41,581 nucleotides of DNA. Source: an uncultured Chloroflexota bacterium (GTDB lineage: Bacteria > Chloroflexota > Anaerolineae > Aggregatilineales > Phototrophicaceae). Position 1 is the first letter of the stretch; each line of letters begins with the position of its first letter. The notes beneath the pieces are model-generated. The model saw nothing but the letters and a program-made list of their open reading frames with translations, made no database searches and was not told the DNA's origin. This document shows, piece by piece, positions 8,788 to 17,060 of this stretch. The translations under genes were made by a program, and so were the position numbers. The stretch covers positions 1 to 41,581 of the forward strand of contig CALJKV010000001.1 in assembly GCA_937974245.1 (NCBI GenBank). Reading direction: 5' to 3'.

Positions 8788-9099
8788 TTATGAAGTCACC
8801 TGCTTATTGCTTTCAACCGCACGCTTTGACCACAGAAAACTGAACAGACCGATCCCTAAGATGATGGTGATGATACCTAAGAACAGCAGGAGTGATAATG
8901 CCCCTTTGTTCTCGTTTTCACCCCAGAATGTAAATGGGACGGCTATCGTGAAATTAAGCAGACCGTACCAGAGTGCAACCAGAATCCACTTCCACCAATT
9001 CATATTGAGCTTCAGGTCTTCTGCCCACACTTTAGCGCTGGCTGCGATTAAGACGAACAGGATGCCCAGAATGAACCAAATCAATCCACTGTCAAACAT
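8788..9099 (-). CDS. rdhB: RdhB-like membrane anchor of reductive dehalogenase
   Basis: ATG 9099 is the best start: AAGGAGAG lies 6 bases upstream and overlaps the rdhA stop. The resulting 103-residue protein has three hydrophobic helices (about 3-23, 33-54, 66-88), and between the first two the tryptophan-rich MNWWKWILVALWYGLLNF block characteristic of RdhB proteins. RdhB is a small integral membrane protein always encoded beside rdhA and thought to hold the Tat-exported catalytic subunit on the outer face of the cytoplasmic membrane. Immediate adjacency to rdhA (11 bp) supports the call more than sequence alone, since RdhB sequences are poorly conserved. Confidence 0.85.
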   Translation of the reverse strand: MFDSGLIWFILGILFVLIAASAKVWAEDLKLNMNWWKWILVALWYGLLNFTIAVPFTFWGENENKGALSLLLFLGIITIILGIGLFSFLWSKRAVESNKQVTS

Positions 9100-9110
9100 C
9101 GCTTCTCTCC

Positions 9111-10628
9111 TTACCAGGTTACGTCTACATCGAAGTACTCTTCGACGCGCATCCACTCGGGCCCATTGCGATATGAAGCATTCGTACCACCATAGGTTGG
9201 GGGGTAGTAGTCTTTAACATCAGGAAACTCGAAGAAATTCTCTTGCATCCAGATAAGACCTTTATCGGCAAGGTCGGTCGGATCACTGGTACTGACAGTA
9301 CGTGATAGGCTGTGTAACCAGTTGTCCTTGCGGCTGTAAGGGCAAACGGCCAGACACACGCGGCAACCACCATTGCCCAGCACTTGTCCCCAGAAGTTGT
9401 AGCAAGCTTCAAGGTCTAATGCCCAGCGTTTATAGCCGCGCACAACCGTATCCGGCTCATCTGAAAAGCTAATCGCACCTGATGGGCACTGTTCAGCACA
9501 GATCTTGCAGGCTTTGCAAAACTCATGCACCCCAAAGTCAATCGGCTTATCATGTTTCAAGGGCATATTGGTCGTTACAACTGCCGGACGATGGTTCGCG
9601 CCCAGTTCCGGTGCAATTGAGTAGACGAAACGCCCTTGCTGTGCCATCCCACTATCTATACAGATCGGAGGGACAACTACATCATAACCGTTGTTTGGTG
9701 AATGTAAGCGGGCTGCATAGCCTAACGAACGAATAAATGCCGCTAACCGCGCACCCGCAATGGATGACCGCGCGTAGGCGTCACTGGATGTACCGTAAGT
9801 CGGGTTGGCATACATCTGATCCCACTCGTGGGGTGTGGTGACGACAATTGCCGTCTGCCACCACTCAGGGATATCAAATGGGCCAGGTTCACCGCCACGC
9901 ACATTGTTGGCATAAACCCAGTCCGGATTCAATGGGCCAATATTACAGAGGGTCGCCCCAAAAGTGTGGGCGGCTTTTTTGATAAGCTGTGAAGCTTTTT
10001 CTTCACTCTTGGGCACGAGGGGTTCTGCCCGCATACCTCGAAAGTCCCATTCTTCGGGCGGAGTATCCGGGGAGGCCGGCCTGACAGCACCCCAGGCACT
10101 GCCCCAGGCCATCGCCAATTCAAAACGTTGGTCATAGGCAGCACTGTCACGACGCTGCTGTGGCTCGTAGATAAGTTGACGCAGCAAATCGAGTTCCAGT
10201 TTCTTGGCATTTTCTTCCTGTGAATAGAATTCGGCAAGGTCTGGGCTAACTTCCGGCAGTCTTTCACGAATGCCTTCGACCGCAGCTTCCAGTCCATCGG
10301 CCTCTTTCCAACCAGTCTCCTCTACCCATGCAGTACGCACAGGTCGTAAAAGGCCATGCCGACCAAATGACTGATCAACAATGCTAATGCGGCGGGTTTC
10401 ACCAACGACTTCATAGGTTGGTTTTGCGACTTCGAAGGGTGTACGATCAAAGAACTGAGCACCACCCTCAAAGACATCTTCCCAGCCGGTATAACTGTCA
10501 TAATCTGCACCGGCAACATAACTGACAGCGGCTATACTGCCCAGGCTCGCTGCTGCTGCTGCTGCCCCACCTATTTTGAGAAACGAACGACGTGATAAAC
10601 TGTTAGTATTTGTAGGCTTTTCAGACAT
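9111..10628 (-). CDS. rdhA: Reductive dehalogenase catalytic subunit (RdhA)
   Basis: The 505-residue protein has a Tat signal (LSRRSFLKIGG, Arg13-Arg14, then an Ala-rich hydrophobic core), a central corrinoid-binding region and two C-terminal 4Fe-4S motifs: C371-x2-C374-x2-C377-x3-C381-P and C409-x12-C422-x2-C425-x3-C429-P. Preceding the first cluster is TTNMPLKHDKPIDFGVHEFC, a hallmark of RdhA. Length and architecture match respiratory, membrane-associated reductive dehalogenases (PceA, TceA type), which remove halogens from organohalides using cob(I)alamin. The downstream rdhB, rdhC and apbE and the upstream sensor pair support respiratory use. The substrate cannot be told from sequence. 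QueG-type epoxyqueuosine reductases share the fold but lack the Tat signal and the rdhB partner. A riboswitch-like leader and terminator precede the gene. Confidence 0.93.
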   Translation of the reverse strand: MSEKPTNTNSLSRRSFLKIGGAAAAAASLGSIAAVSYVAGADYDSYTGWEDVFEGGAQFFDRTPFEVAKPTYEVVGETRRISIVDQSFGRHGLLRPVRTAWVEETGWKEADGLEAAVEGIRERLPEVSPDLAEFYSQEENAKKLELDLLRQLIYEPQQRRDSAAYDQRFELAMAWGSAWGAVRPASPDTPPEEWDFRGMRAEPLVPKSEEKASQLIKKAAHTFGATLCNIGPLNPDWVYANNVRGGEPGPFDIPEWWQTAIVVTTPHEWDQMYANPTYGTSSDAYARSSIAGARLAAFIRSLGYAARLHSPNNGYDVVVPPICIDSGMAQQGRFVYSIAPELGANHRPAVVTTNMPLKHDKPIDFGVHEFCKACKICAEQCPSGAISFSDEPDTVVRGYKRWALDLEACYNFWGQVLGNGGCRVCLAVCPYSRKDNWLHSLSRTVSTSDPTDLADKGLIWMQENFFEFPDVKDYYPPTYGGTNASYRNGPEWMRVEEYFDVDVTW

Positions 10629-10740
10629 TAGAATTTCTCTCCTGAGTTATCCACCCAACCTGAGCGTCAAAACTCAACCAACTAGACATGCAGGGCATTA
10701 CTCACGCTCCTTTCCCTAAGCAACAGACCGCGCTCCCTGC

Positions 10741-10779
10741 AAAAAAACACACTATGGTCAACCACCCATGGTGTGTTTT
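10741..10779 (-). terminator. Intrinsic terminator in rdhA leader (riboswitch expression platform)
   Basis: AAAACACACTATGG (10744-10757) pairs with CCATGGTGTGTTTT (10766-10779): 14 bp with a single G-U wobble and an 8-base loop. On the minus strand the stem runs straight into seven U residues (10747-10741), a textbook Rho-independent terminator, placed 113 bases before the rdhA start. A segment just upstream in the RNA (UUGUGUGU, 10798-10791) can pair with ACACAC of the first stem arm and so could act as antiterminator. Structure is read by eye, not folded. Confidence 0.82.
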
Positions 10780-10799
10780 GGCGCGAAACGACACACAAT

Positions 10800-10925
10800 T
10801 ATTTTCAGTCTTCTGGCTTCCCGGTTCTACGGGTCACAGTTGCGCGACAGCGCCGGATTTGCGCCGGCTTCCCTGATGTTCGAGAAGCTAGTGTAATGCT
10901 GTGTAATAAAATCTGCATCGGGCTT
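10800..10925 (-). ncRNA. Cobalamin riboswitch (compact, Cbl-II-like)
   Basis: The minus strand shows the conserved cobalamin-riboswitch blocks in order: AGGGAAGCCGG (10874-10864), AAATCCGGCGCTG (10862-10850), CGCAACTGTGA (10844-10834), then after a short linker CCGGGAAGCC (10825-10816) and a B12-box-like AGCCAGAAGACTG (10818-10806; consensus AGYCMGGAGACC). The long P8-P12 extension of class I is missing, as in Cbl-II switches. The 5' boundary is uncertain (about 10905-10925) because the first stem is less conserved. It is followed within 30 bases by the intrinsic terminator, so a transcription-attenuation switch is the natural reading. In known cases ligand binding turns expression off; the direction here needs testing. 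Confidence 0.82.
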
Positions 10926-10941
10926 GGGTCTTGTCTTTATT

Positions 10942-10953
10942 GGACTAAAGTCC
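10942..10953. promoter_or_regulatory. DosR-box-like palindrome upstream of rdhA
   Basis: GGACTAAAGTCC has perfect 5-bp arms around an AA centre and matches the core of the mycobacterial DosR/DevR box (GGGACTWWAGTCCC) except for the outermost G/C. The adjacent regulator is of the same NarL/DosR family, its partner kinase has a GAF domain as DosS does, and the site lies just upstream of the riboswitch, where an activator for the rdhA promoter would bind. This is a motif match plus context, not proof of binding. Confidence 0.5.
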
Positions 10954-11060
10954 TATTTTGTATGTTAAAATAAAATCCTGTTCGCAGTTAGTGGAATAGG
11001 ATGGAGGTCAATTTCTGAGATTTCGAGTAACGCAAATCTGAGTGTTGCTTGCGCGTAGGC

Positions 11061-11079
11061 CTATAGTCATAAACTATAG
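11061..11079. repeat. Inverted repeat between response regulator gene and rdhA
   Basis: CTATAGT (11061-11067) and ACTATAG (11073-11079) form perfect 7-bp arms with a 5-base spacer, about 85-100 bp downstream of the response-regulator stop. It may be an operator or a weak hairpin; no U-run follows on the minus strand. Confidence 0.35.
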
Positions 11080-11162
11080 AAGTTACGCAGTTGAGGGGGC
11101 AGTGGGTTTAAGCCTGCTATTCCAGGGGGAATTCAGTCTGAAGTGCGCAAGTCCTATAATAA

Positions 11163-11831
11163 TCAAACTTCTTCTAAGCACACAATTTTATACTGCAACG
11201 CAAATAATGCGGCTTGAATACGACTTTCAAGCTTCAACTTGTTTAGAACACTGCTGACATGAGCTTTTACGGTTTTTACGGTAATGTATAGCTCATCAGC
11301 AATTTCCTGATTACTGAGGCCCTGGGCGACTAAACACAAGACTTCTGTCTCACGATCAGTCAGTGACCCCACTACGGCTTTTTGATCTGCATCAGATTCG
11401 GAGCGTAATCCCTTTGCGAGACTGCTGGCAGCCTGGGGCTGCAAATAGACTTCACCTTGAGCAACAGCTTTGATCGCATTTGCGAGTTCTTTCGGGCTGA
11501 CATCCTTCATAATGTAACCCATCGCCCCGGCCTGGATTGCGGTTATCACGCGATTGTCATCAATGAAGCTACTGAGTACGAGGATCGCGATTGTTGGATT
11601 CTGTTCTCGAATTTTATGAATGGCTCCCAAACCATCCAGTTCAGGCATGACCAAATCCATAAGGATAACCTCCGGTTTTAACTCGTTGGCCCTTGCAACC
11701 GCTTCAAGCCCGTTCTTTGCCTCTCCCACGATTTTGATACCAGGTTGAGTAGAAAGGAAAAAAATGAGACCCTGGCGAACCATTTCATGATCGTCAACTA
11801 ACAGAACTCGAATCGGGCTTTCGGGTAACAT
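11163..11831 (-). CDS. NarL/DosR-family response regulator
   Basis: The 222-residue protein has an N-terminal receiver domain (VLLVDDHEMVRQGL; acidic pocket D13/D14, phospho-acceptor D59 in VILMDLVMPELDG) and a C-terminal LuxR-type helix-turn-helix (LTDRETEVLCLVAQGLSNQEIADELYITVKTVKAHVSSVLNKL, about 157-200). Such regulators bind short inverted repeats as dimers after phosphorylation. It starts 15 bp after the cognate histidine kinase and lies directly upstream of the rdh operon in the same orientation, so it is the likely regulator of rdhA in response to the kinase signal. A DosR-box-like palindrome occurs between this gene and rdhA. Confidence 0.92.
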   Translation of the reverse strand: MLPESPIRVLLVDDHEMVRQGLIFFLSTQPGIKIVGEAKNGLEAVARANELKPEVILMDLVMPELDGLGAIHKIREQNPTIAILVLSSFIDDNRVITAIQAGAMGYIMKDVSPKELANAIKAVAQGEVYLQPQAASSLAKGLRSESDADQKAVVGSLTDRETEVLCLVAQGLSNQEIADELYITVKTVKAHVSSVLNKLKLESRIQAALFALQYKIVCLEEV

Positions 11832-11846
11832 ATACGGTCTCCTGAC

Positions 11847-13424
11847 TCATGCATCAATCGGTATAGTGACGCTGATATGTGTTCCCAGATCCTGCATGGA
11901 ACGGATAACCAAAGCACCACCCATCATTTCAGTCCGTTCTCGAATACTGATCAACCCAAGCGATTTGGTTGAAGATCGAGCCACAGACTGGGAATCAAAT
12001 CCTTTACCATTATCCTCGATCGTAAGTGTAACCACTGAATCATCAATGTTCAAACGAATTTGCACCCTGGTTGCCTGTGCATGACGAGCAACATTGCTAA
12101 GCGCTTCCTGGGCAATACGATTAATATTGCGTTGGATTGAGAGCGCCAGATGATCAGCCTCCCCGTCGATCGATACAGATACCTCGGCGTGGGACGAAAA
12201 TCGCAGACTCGCCGCGTGTCGCCTTAATGCATTGCCTAAATCTTCTTCCTCCAGATTGACGGGCCGCAACTCGTTGATTAAAGTGCGTAGCTCAGCCTGA
12301 ATATGCTGTGTTTGCTCAATGAGCGTATCAAATGCTAATCGGTGCAGATGAGATATATTTTCATCTGAAAGTGATTCCCTTAAACCCGCTGCCGTTAGAT
12401 TCAGTGTGAACAGTGACTGCGTGACTGAGTCATGGAGTTCATTAGCGAGATGTCTACGTTCTTCCAGAATGGATAAAGTCCGCAATTCTTGTTTCAGCTG
12501 CACATTTTCAATAAGCATACTGATGTGGCGTGTAAGGGCATGTAACAGTGCAATTTTATGCTCAGGGACCTTGTTGTTTCCCTGACGCATCAGCATTATC
12601 ACACCCAATACGTGATCTTTTCGGATGATCGGTTCGGCAGCAATTTTTGTCACTTCCATTGATTCATAACTATCGCGAAGCTCAGTACTAAGGTGGTTCC
12701 AGTCAATATCAGTCGCTTTAACCGGTTGACAGCTGTTAATTGCCTTAAGGATCAGCGGCGCATCCAGTCTTCGCTTGCAGTGGTTCAATAATTTTTCGCG
12801 GTAGGGTTCTTCACACGCTACTACTGCACAGAAAAAGTCTCCAGCCTCATCTCTGAGAAATAGCGACAGTAGATCAAGCCCCAATCCATTGCGCACTATT
12901 TTTGCTGCTTCGTTGAGTATCCCAATCAAATCTGTTTGCTGATTCGTGAGTTCGGCAATATTATTGATAACTGCAAACTCACTCTCGCGGATAATCAAAG
13001 TATCTTCAAGAGTTTTGCGTTGGTACTCAATATCATCCCGCATTTCCTGAACAGCTTGCGCCATAATGTTAAATGTCTGTGTCAGTTTAATCAGCTCATC
13101 ATCACCGGCATATCGAATCGGTACGCGATAAGATAATTCTCCCTTGCCAATAGATTGGGCACCTTTTATGAGTTCTTGAATCGGTAACACCAAGCGCCGC
13201 AATGTCACTAAACCGCCTACGAAGACCACGATTACAAAGACCACACTGGATATAAGCAACTGAGCCAACAGTATACTGTTTTCTGTTGAGTCCGATGTGC
13301 CAATGTGATAAAGCAGAGGGATGACAATAAATGCCAGAATTGGGGTTAATCCCAAAATCATGTATAGATATAATAGGCGGCGAACCAGGGCACCCGGCAA
13401 TGTGATTTTATTCAGATAATTCAT
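11847..13424 (-). CDS. Membrane histidine kinase with HAMP and GAF domains (NarX/DosS-like)
   Basis: The 525-residue kinase has two N-terminal transmembrane helices (about 17-41 and 52-76) with almost no extracytoplasmic loop, a HAMP linker (about 77-130), a GAF domain (about 150-310), a HisKA_3 dimerisation helix with phospho-acceptor H331 (RRHLANELHDSVTQSLF) and a HATPase_c domain (NIAR-type N box, EDNGKGFD G box). HisKA_3 kinases pair with NarL-type regulators, which is the next gene. Because the loop between helices is tiny, sensing is probably cytoplasmic through the GAF domain (which contains several Cys) or within the membrane. Its location upstream of rdhA suggests it senses organohalide, redox state or oxygen; which of these is not visible. 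Confidence 0.9.
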   Translation of the reverse strand: MNYLNKITLPGALVRRLLYLYMILGLTPILAFIVIPLLYHIGTSDSTENSILLAQLLISSVVFVIVVFVGGLVTLRRLVLPIQELIKGAQSIGKGELSYRVPIRYAGDDELIKLTQTFNIMAQAVQEMRDDIEYQRKTLEDTLIIRESEFAVINNIAELTNQQTDLIGILNEAAKIVRNGLGLDLLSLFLRDEAGDFFCAVVACEEPYREKLLNHCKRRLDAPLILKAINSCQPVKATDIDWNHLSTELRDSYESMEVTKIAAEPIIRKDHVLGVIMLMRQGNNKVPEHKIALLHALTRHISMLIENVQLKQELRTLSILEERRHLANELHDSVTQSLFTLNLTAAGLRESLSDENISHLHRLAFDTLIEQTQHIQAELRTLINELRPVNLEEEDLGNALRRHAASLRFSSHAEVSVSIDGEADHLALSIQRNINRIAQEALSNVARHAQATRVQIRLNIDDSVVTLTIEDNGKGFDSQSVARSSTKSLGLISIRERTEMMGGALVIRSMQDLGTHISVTIPIDA

Positions 13425-13656
13425 GGGCTTCCATTAAGTCCCCTTAAACAGATAGTTCAAGCTTTTGAAAATTTAAGATTTTTCTAGTATACGACGTATC
13501 TATCGCCAACTAAAATATACCAAGCCCTGTGGACATAAGCTTGCTTCTGCTAGTTCCAGTGGCAATTCCAGTCGAATTATGATGTACCCCAAAACCAAGA
13601 TGATCATCTATACGGGGTCACGGGGACGGCGCACAGCCATGGACGAGAGGAGATGG

Positions 13657-14439
13657 TTACTGATCTTCGGCATTTATTGGAGAAAGACGGTATCCTATCC
13701 CACGTATGGATTTCACATAAAGTGGCTGATCGGCAGCAATCGCCATCTTTTTGCGCAAGTTAATCACGTGTGCGCCGATAATCTCACGCGCTTCGTGTCG
13801 TGAACAGGTATAACCACAGGCTGCTACCACCAGTTTGACATAATCGTGTGCTTCGCCAGGGGTGCGAACGAGTTCGAGCAGCAGGCGAAATTCGGTGGGC
13901 GTCAGGTCGAGCGACTGCTGCCGCAGCTGAACCTTGAATGCTCTTGTGTCCAGCACCAGATCGCCATAGGCCAGCGGTCTGGTATCCGGGAAAACCGGGC
14001 GGCTGTCCGGGGATTGTACGACGCCCATAAACTGCTCGGCGATCACTTCCAGTTGGTCACGCCGCTGCTGGCGTACCCGGTTCTCCAACGCGGCGGCAAC
14101 GGCGGAAAGAATGTCTTCATTTTTGGCGGGTTTGAGCAGATAGTTGCTCGCTCCCTGGCGCAGAGCAGCAATCGCAGAAGGCACAGCCGCATGGCCGGTG
14201 AGCAGGATAACCGCCAGATCGGGATACCGTTCCCTGGCAAGACGCAGCAGTTCGACACCATCCAACCGATTCATTTTGATGTCGGTCAGCAGCAGGTCAT
14301 ACGCGGCGCCGCTCAGGTGTTCCAGTGCCTCGCGGCCATCGCAAGCGGCCTGCACGGTGTAACCTTCAAGCTGCAAGACACGCACCAGAAAATTGCGGAT
14401 GGATGCTTCATCATCCACGACCAGGATTCGACTGCTCAT
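13657..14439 (-). CDS. OmpR-type response regulator
   Basis: I start at ATG 14439, which overlaps the kinase stop (ATGA), giving 260 residues. The receiver domain shows ILVVDDEASIRNFL and phospho-acceptor D53 (LLLTDIKMNRLDG). The C-terminal domain (about 160-258) is a winged helix of the OmpR/PhoB type: LDLTPTEFRLLLELVRTPGE, an unusual Cys-containing segment AACGYTCSRHEAREIIG, and the terminal VINLRKKM with YVKSIRGIGYRLS. The region between domains is longer than usual (about 40 residues). Encoded last in a FIST-kinase-regulator operon, it likely acts on the divergently encoded exported proteins, in front of which 11-bp-spaced repeats are visible. Confidence 0.9.
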   Translation of the reverse strand: MSSRILVVDDEASIRNFLVRVLQLEGYTVQAACDGREALEHLSGAAYDLLLTDIKMNRLDGVELLRLARERYPDLAVILLTGHAAVPSAIAALRQGASNYLLKPAKNEDILSAVAAALENRVRQQRRDQLEVIAEQFMGVVQSPDSRPVFPDTRPLAYGDLVLDTRAFKVQLRQQSLDLTPTEFRLLLELVRTPGEAHDYVKLVVAACGYTCSRHEAREIIGAHVINLRKKMAIAADQPLYVKSIRGIGYRLSPINAEDQ

Positions 14440-15746
14440 GGCGTACACTCTCCCTTCACCGGCAGATATATAGTAAAGGTCGTGCCTCCGCCCGGCAGAC
14501 TTTCAACCGTAATATCCCCACTATGCCGCCGCGCAATCTCTCGCGAGATCGCCAGCCCCAGCCCCAGCCCGCGTGTCTTGGTCGTGAACAGCGGCTCGAA
14601 GAGATGTCCCTCATATTCCGGCAGAATCCCATGCCCGTAATCGGTCACGCTCAAGATCACACACTCATTACCGGGTTCAGTCTTCAGAATGATACTGGCC
14701 TTCTCTTTTTGTGGCACGGTGGCCTCGGCTGCATTCAGGATCAGATTCAGCAAGACCTGTTTGATCTGGTTGCTATCGCCACAGGAGACTGGGAGAGAAC
14801 TGGCAAGCTGCAAACGCACGCTGAGCCCCATTTCATGCAGGCGTTTTCGCAGCAGGATACAGACACTCTCGCAAATCGAATTCAGGTCAAGCGGCAGATA
14901 CTCGAAGGAAACCGGACGATAGAAATCGAGCATCTGGCGAAAAATGGTTTCGATCCGTTCCAATTCCTGCTGGATGATCCCTAAATCGTCACGGACAGCC
15001 GCTGGTGCAGCCGGTAGCTGCGTCATCACCAGCCCCAGCCCACTTTGAATGGCCTGCAGCGGGTTGTTCAACTCATGCGCCAGCGAACTGGCTAACCGAC
15101 CGATCACCGCCAGTTTTTCCGACTGGATCAGCCGATCCTGTGCCGCTCGCAGCGCTGTCGTTCGTTCCTCCACCTGAGCTTCAAGCGACGCTGAAAGCTG
15201 GCGTTCTGCTGACAGCAGATGATCTATCGTGCGCTGCTGGTCTTCCACCGCACGCAGAAGTTCTTCTAACCGTTGGCGCTCAGTGTCCAGTTCGGCGTGT
15301 TCCAGTTCGGCCTGTTCCAACCGGGAATTGGTGTAAAGCGCCCGGCTGAGTCCCCGGAGCAGCAGCGCGTAGTGTTCCCCGACCTCCCCGGTCGGCGGCT
15401 GTTCGATGCCACCACAGATCGCGCCCACGTGCGTCTGATCCGAATGCAAGGGCTGATACCAGCAGCCGGCATCCAGCGCCCGGGCCGTCACGGGATTTGT
15501 ATGGCAGGCTATGTTTGCCAGGCGCAACACATAACGTCGCAAGTCCGCCGCTGAACGGCTGTCCGATTCAGCCTGCCAGGTTTCGCCAATAATGTAGCGT
15601 TTCAGATCGGCATCCCACAGCAGAATACCCACCCACTGGGGGTTCAGATGGCCGATAATCGCCGCCAGCGCCAGCGAAAGGGTCTGCTCTACCGACACCG
15701 CGCACAGGATATTCACAAGGGTACAGGCGAGATCAGGCGTATTCAT
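14436..15746 (-). CDS. Soluble GAF-type histidine kinase
   Basis: The 436-residue protein lacks membrane helices. An N-terminal GAF-like region (about 10-140), containing several cysteines, is followed by a long coiled coil (about 141-210), a HisKA domain with H224 (SSLAHELNNPLQAIQSG) and a HATPase_c domain ending in GLGLAISREIARRHSG. The HELNNPL pattern is typical of NtrB-like kinases. It lies 9 bp after the FIST gene and overlaps the regulator start, so the three form one signalling unit: FIST as sensor, this kinase as relay and the OmpR-type regulator as output. Confidence 0.9.
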   Translation of the reverse strand: MNTPDLACTLVNILCAVSVEQTLSLALAAIIGHLNPQWVGILLWDADLKRYIIGETWQAESDSRSAADLRRYVLRLANIACHTNPVTARALDAGCWYQPLHSDQTHVGAICGGIEQPPTGEVGEHYALLLRGLSRALYTNSRLEQAELEHAELDTERQRLEELLRAVEDQQRTIDHLLSAERQLSASLEAQVEERTTALRAAQDRLIQSEKLAVIGRLASSLAHELNNPLQAIQSGLGLVMTQLPAAPAAVRDDLGIIQQELERIETIFRQMLDFYRPVSFEYLPLDLNSICESVCILLRKRLHEMGLSVRLQLASSLPVSCGDSNQIKQVLLNLILNAAEATVPQKEKASIILKTEPGNECVILSVTDYGHGILPEYEGHLFEPLFTTKTRGLGLGLAISREIARRHSGDITVESLPGGGTTFTIYLPVKGECTP

Positions 15747-15755
15747 GGATGCACT

Positions 15756-16922
15756 TCACTCAGGAAAAATGCAGGTTGCTACCGAACATTCGTAATGCCC
15801 CGCCGTCTGTCCCTGTAACCGGGCCAGGACACCGTGACTTCGAAACCCCAGAAAAGGAATATCGCCCAGAGTCGCCTGGACGATCTCACGCTGGCGGGGA
15901 TACGCATCGGCCAGTACCCACCCGGTAGACATACAATCAATGAACAACGCCCCGGCACCGGTCGTTGTGCGTTCCAGCGCGTGTTCCACTGCCCGCTGCG
16001 CCGCTGTGACCATCGCATCCGGTTGGGTCGAAAGGATATGCACCAGATGGCCGACAGGGGGCGGCGATGTGACCAGCATCGCCCCGGCCTGGTCAAAACC
16101 CATAATCACGCTGACTTTGCACAGACCGCCCTGGCACACGCCAACCGGATGATGCAGCGTAACCGTGTTCAGGGTATCCCGTGTATAGGTGATACTCTGC
16201 TCATGCAGAAAGTCCTCGTACACTTCCCAGGCGGGACGGCCATCAATCCTGATAATCCGACGCTGATCGGCATGAGTCACCCGGTACGGGCCGCAGAGCG
16301 GAGTCCAGCCGTTATCGAAGGCCAGCCCCAGCGGTGAACGGCTTAACACCTCTGCGGTACTCAGGCCACCCCGCAGAATCCGGTTGTTAAAAAATGCCGC
16401 CGGGGGGCGCGGGGGCGTATACGTTGTCGGGCCTGGCCCGCCCACAATATCATACAGCATACCGGTTTCTGACATGGCCCGTTCGACCACCCGATCCAGA
16501 TTCATGGACTGGTCATCGGGGAATAAGACCAGGGCGCGGTAATGGTGCGGGCTGCCTAAACCGGCTTCAGTGATGCCCTGTAAGTTATGCAGCAGTTTTT
16601 GCCGGCCAAACAGCCGCCGCTGATAATGGGCGGTGTGAAAATGAATCGCGTCGCTCTGGATGAGCATCACCCCCGCGCCGTGCTCAACATACCCATCCTG
16701 CGTATACTGTCCGGCGGAAGTAGCGCCAATCAACGGGACGCTGCCCAGGACATCATTTGCCGCTTGCAGCACGCGCTTTGGGTCGGGATGCGATGTGAAC
16801 AGCAGCGCCATCGCAATTGAAGCAAGGTTCGCAAGCTGGCGGAGGGCTGCCTGCGCTGCCTGAGCGCCGCAGGCATAGCCGTCGGCCAAGTCAGATAAAC
16901 CGGTACCGGTTCGGGTTGGCAA
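15756..16922 (-). CDS. FIST-domain sensory protein
   Basis: The 388-residue protein reads as FIST_N (about 18-215, with SVPLIGATSAGQ and VGGPGPTTYTPPRPPAAFFNNRIL) plus FIST_C (about 225-370, with GRPAWEVYEDFL and GALFIDCMSTGWVLADAYPRQ...IPFLGFRSHGVLA). FIST proteins are intracellular sensors predicted to bind small ligands such as amino acids and usually partner histidine kinases. There is no signal peptide. It is the first gene of the FIST-kinase-regulator operon and diverges from the DUF3179-cytochrome c gene; tandem repeats in the shared upstream region suggest autoregulation or control of the divergent genes. Confidence 0.88.
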   Translation of the reverse strand: MPTRTGTGLSDLADGYACGAQAAQAALRQLANLASIAMALLFTSHPDPKRVLQAANDVLGSVPLIGATSAGQYTQDGYVEHGAGVMLIQSDAIHFHTAHYQRRLFGRQKLLHNLQGITEAGLGSPHHYRALVLFPDDQSMNLDRVVERAMSETGMLYDIVGGPGPTTYTPPRPPAAFFNNRILRGGLSTAEVLSRSPLGLAFDNGWTPLCGPYRVTHADQRRIIRIDGRPAWEVYEDFLHEQSITYTRDTLNTVTLHHPVGVCQGGLCKVSVIMGFDQAGAMLVTSPPPVGHLVHILSTQPDAMVTAAQRAVEHALERTTTGAGALFIDCMSTGWVLADAYPRQREIVQATLGDIPFLGFRSHGVLARLQGQTAGHYECSVATCIFPE

Positions 16923-16991
16923 CGTGCGATATCCTTCTACTCGCCTGTGTCTCTCAGTATAGTTCAGAAACAGCGCATCCTCACCGGCTTA

Positions 16992-17060
16992 CGGCAAATC
17001 TTAGGTCTTTCTCAGGTTTTTCTTAGCGCATCCGCCGCGTTTTGGCAAACCTTCGGCAAT
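16992..17060. promoter_or_regulatory. Tandem 11-bp-spaced repeats in divergent promoter region
   Basis: Half-sites recur at 11-bp steps: CGGCAA (16992), AGGTCT (17003), AGGTTT (17014), AGCGCA (17025), then TGGCAA (17043) and CGGCAA (17054). Direct repeats of one helical turn are the usual binding mode of OmpR/PhoB regulators, and such a regulator is encoded in the operon starting at 16922. A third CGGCAA pair, with the same 11-bp step, precedes the next gene at 18732. Confidence 0.5.

Larger units (their letters stand above)
10629..11162 (-). other. rdhA leader / intergenic regulatory region (534 bp)
   Basis: No gene is seen in this stretch between the response-regulator stop and rdhA. Reading on the minus strand it holds, in order, an inverted repeat at 11061-11079, a DosR-box-like palindrome at 10942-10953, a cobalamin-riboswitch-like element at about 10800-10925, an intrinsic terminator at 10741-10779, and about 110 bases of leader ending in the rdhA ribosome site (AGGAGAGA just upstream of ATG 10628). 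The plus-strand reading frames that cross it are antisense to these conserved RNA motifs and are not credible genes. Confidence 0.7.

Noticed and set aside
10688..10973. Plus-strand small reading frames over the rdhA leader
   Set aside because: They are antisense to the riboswitch and terminator, which explain the conservation better; no ribosome sites.
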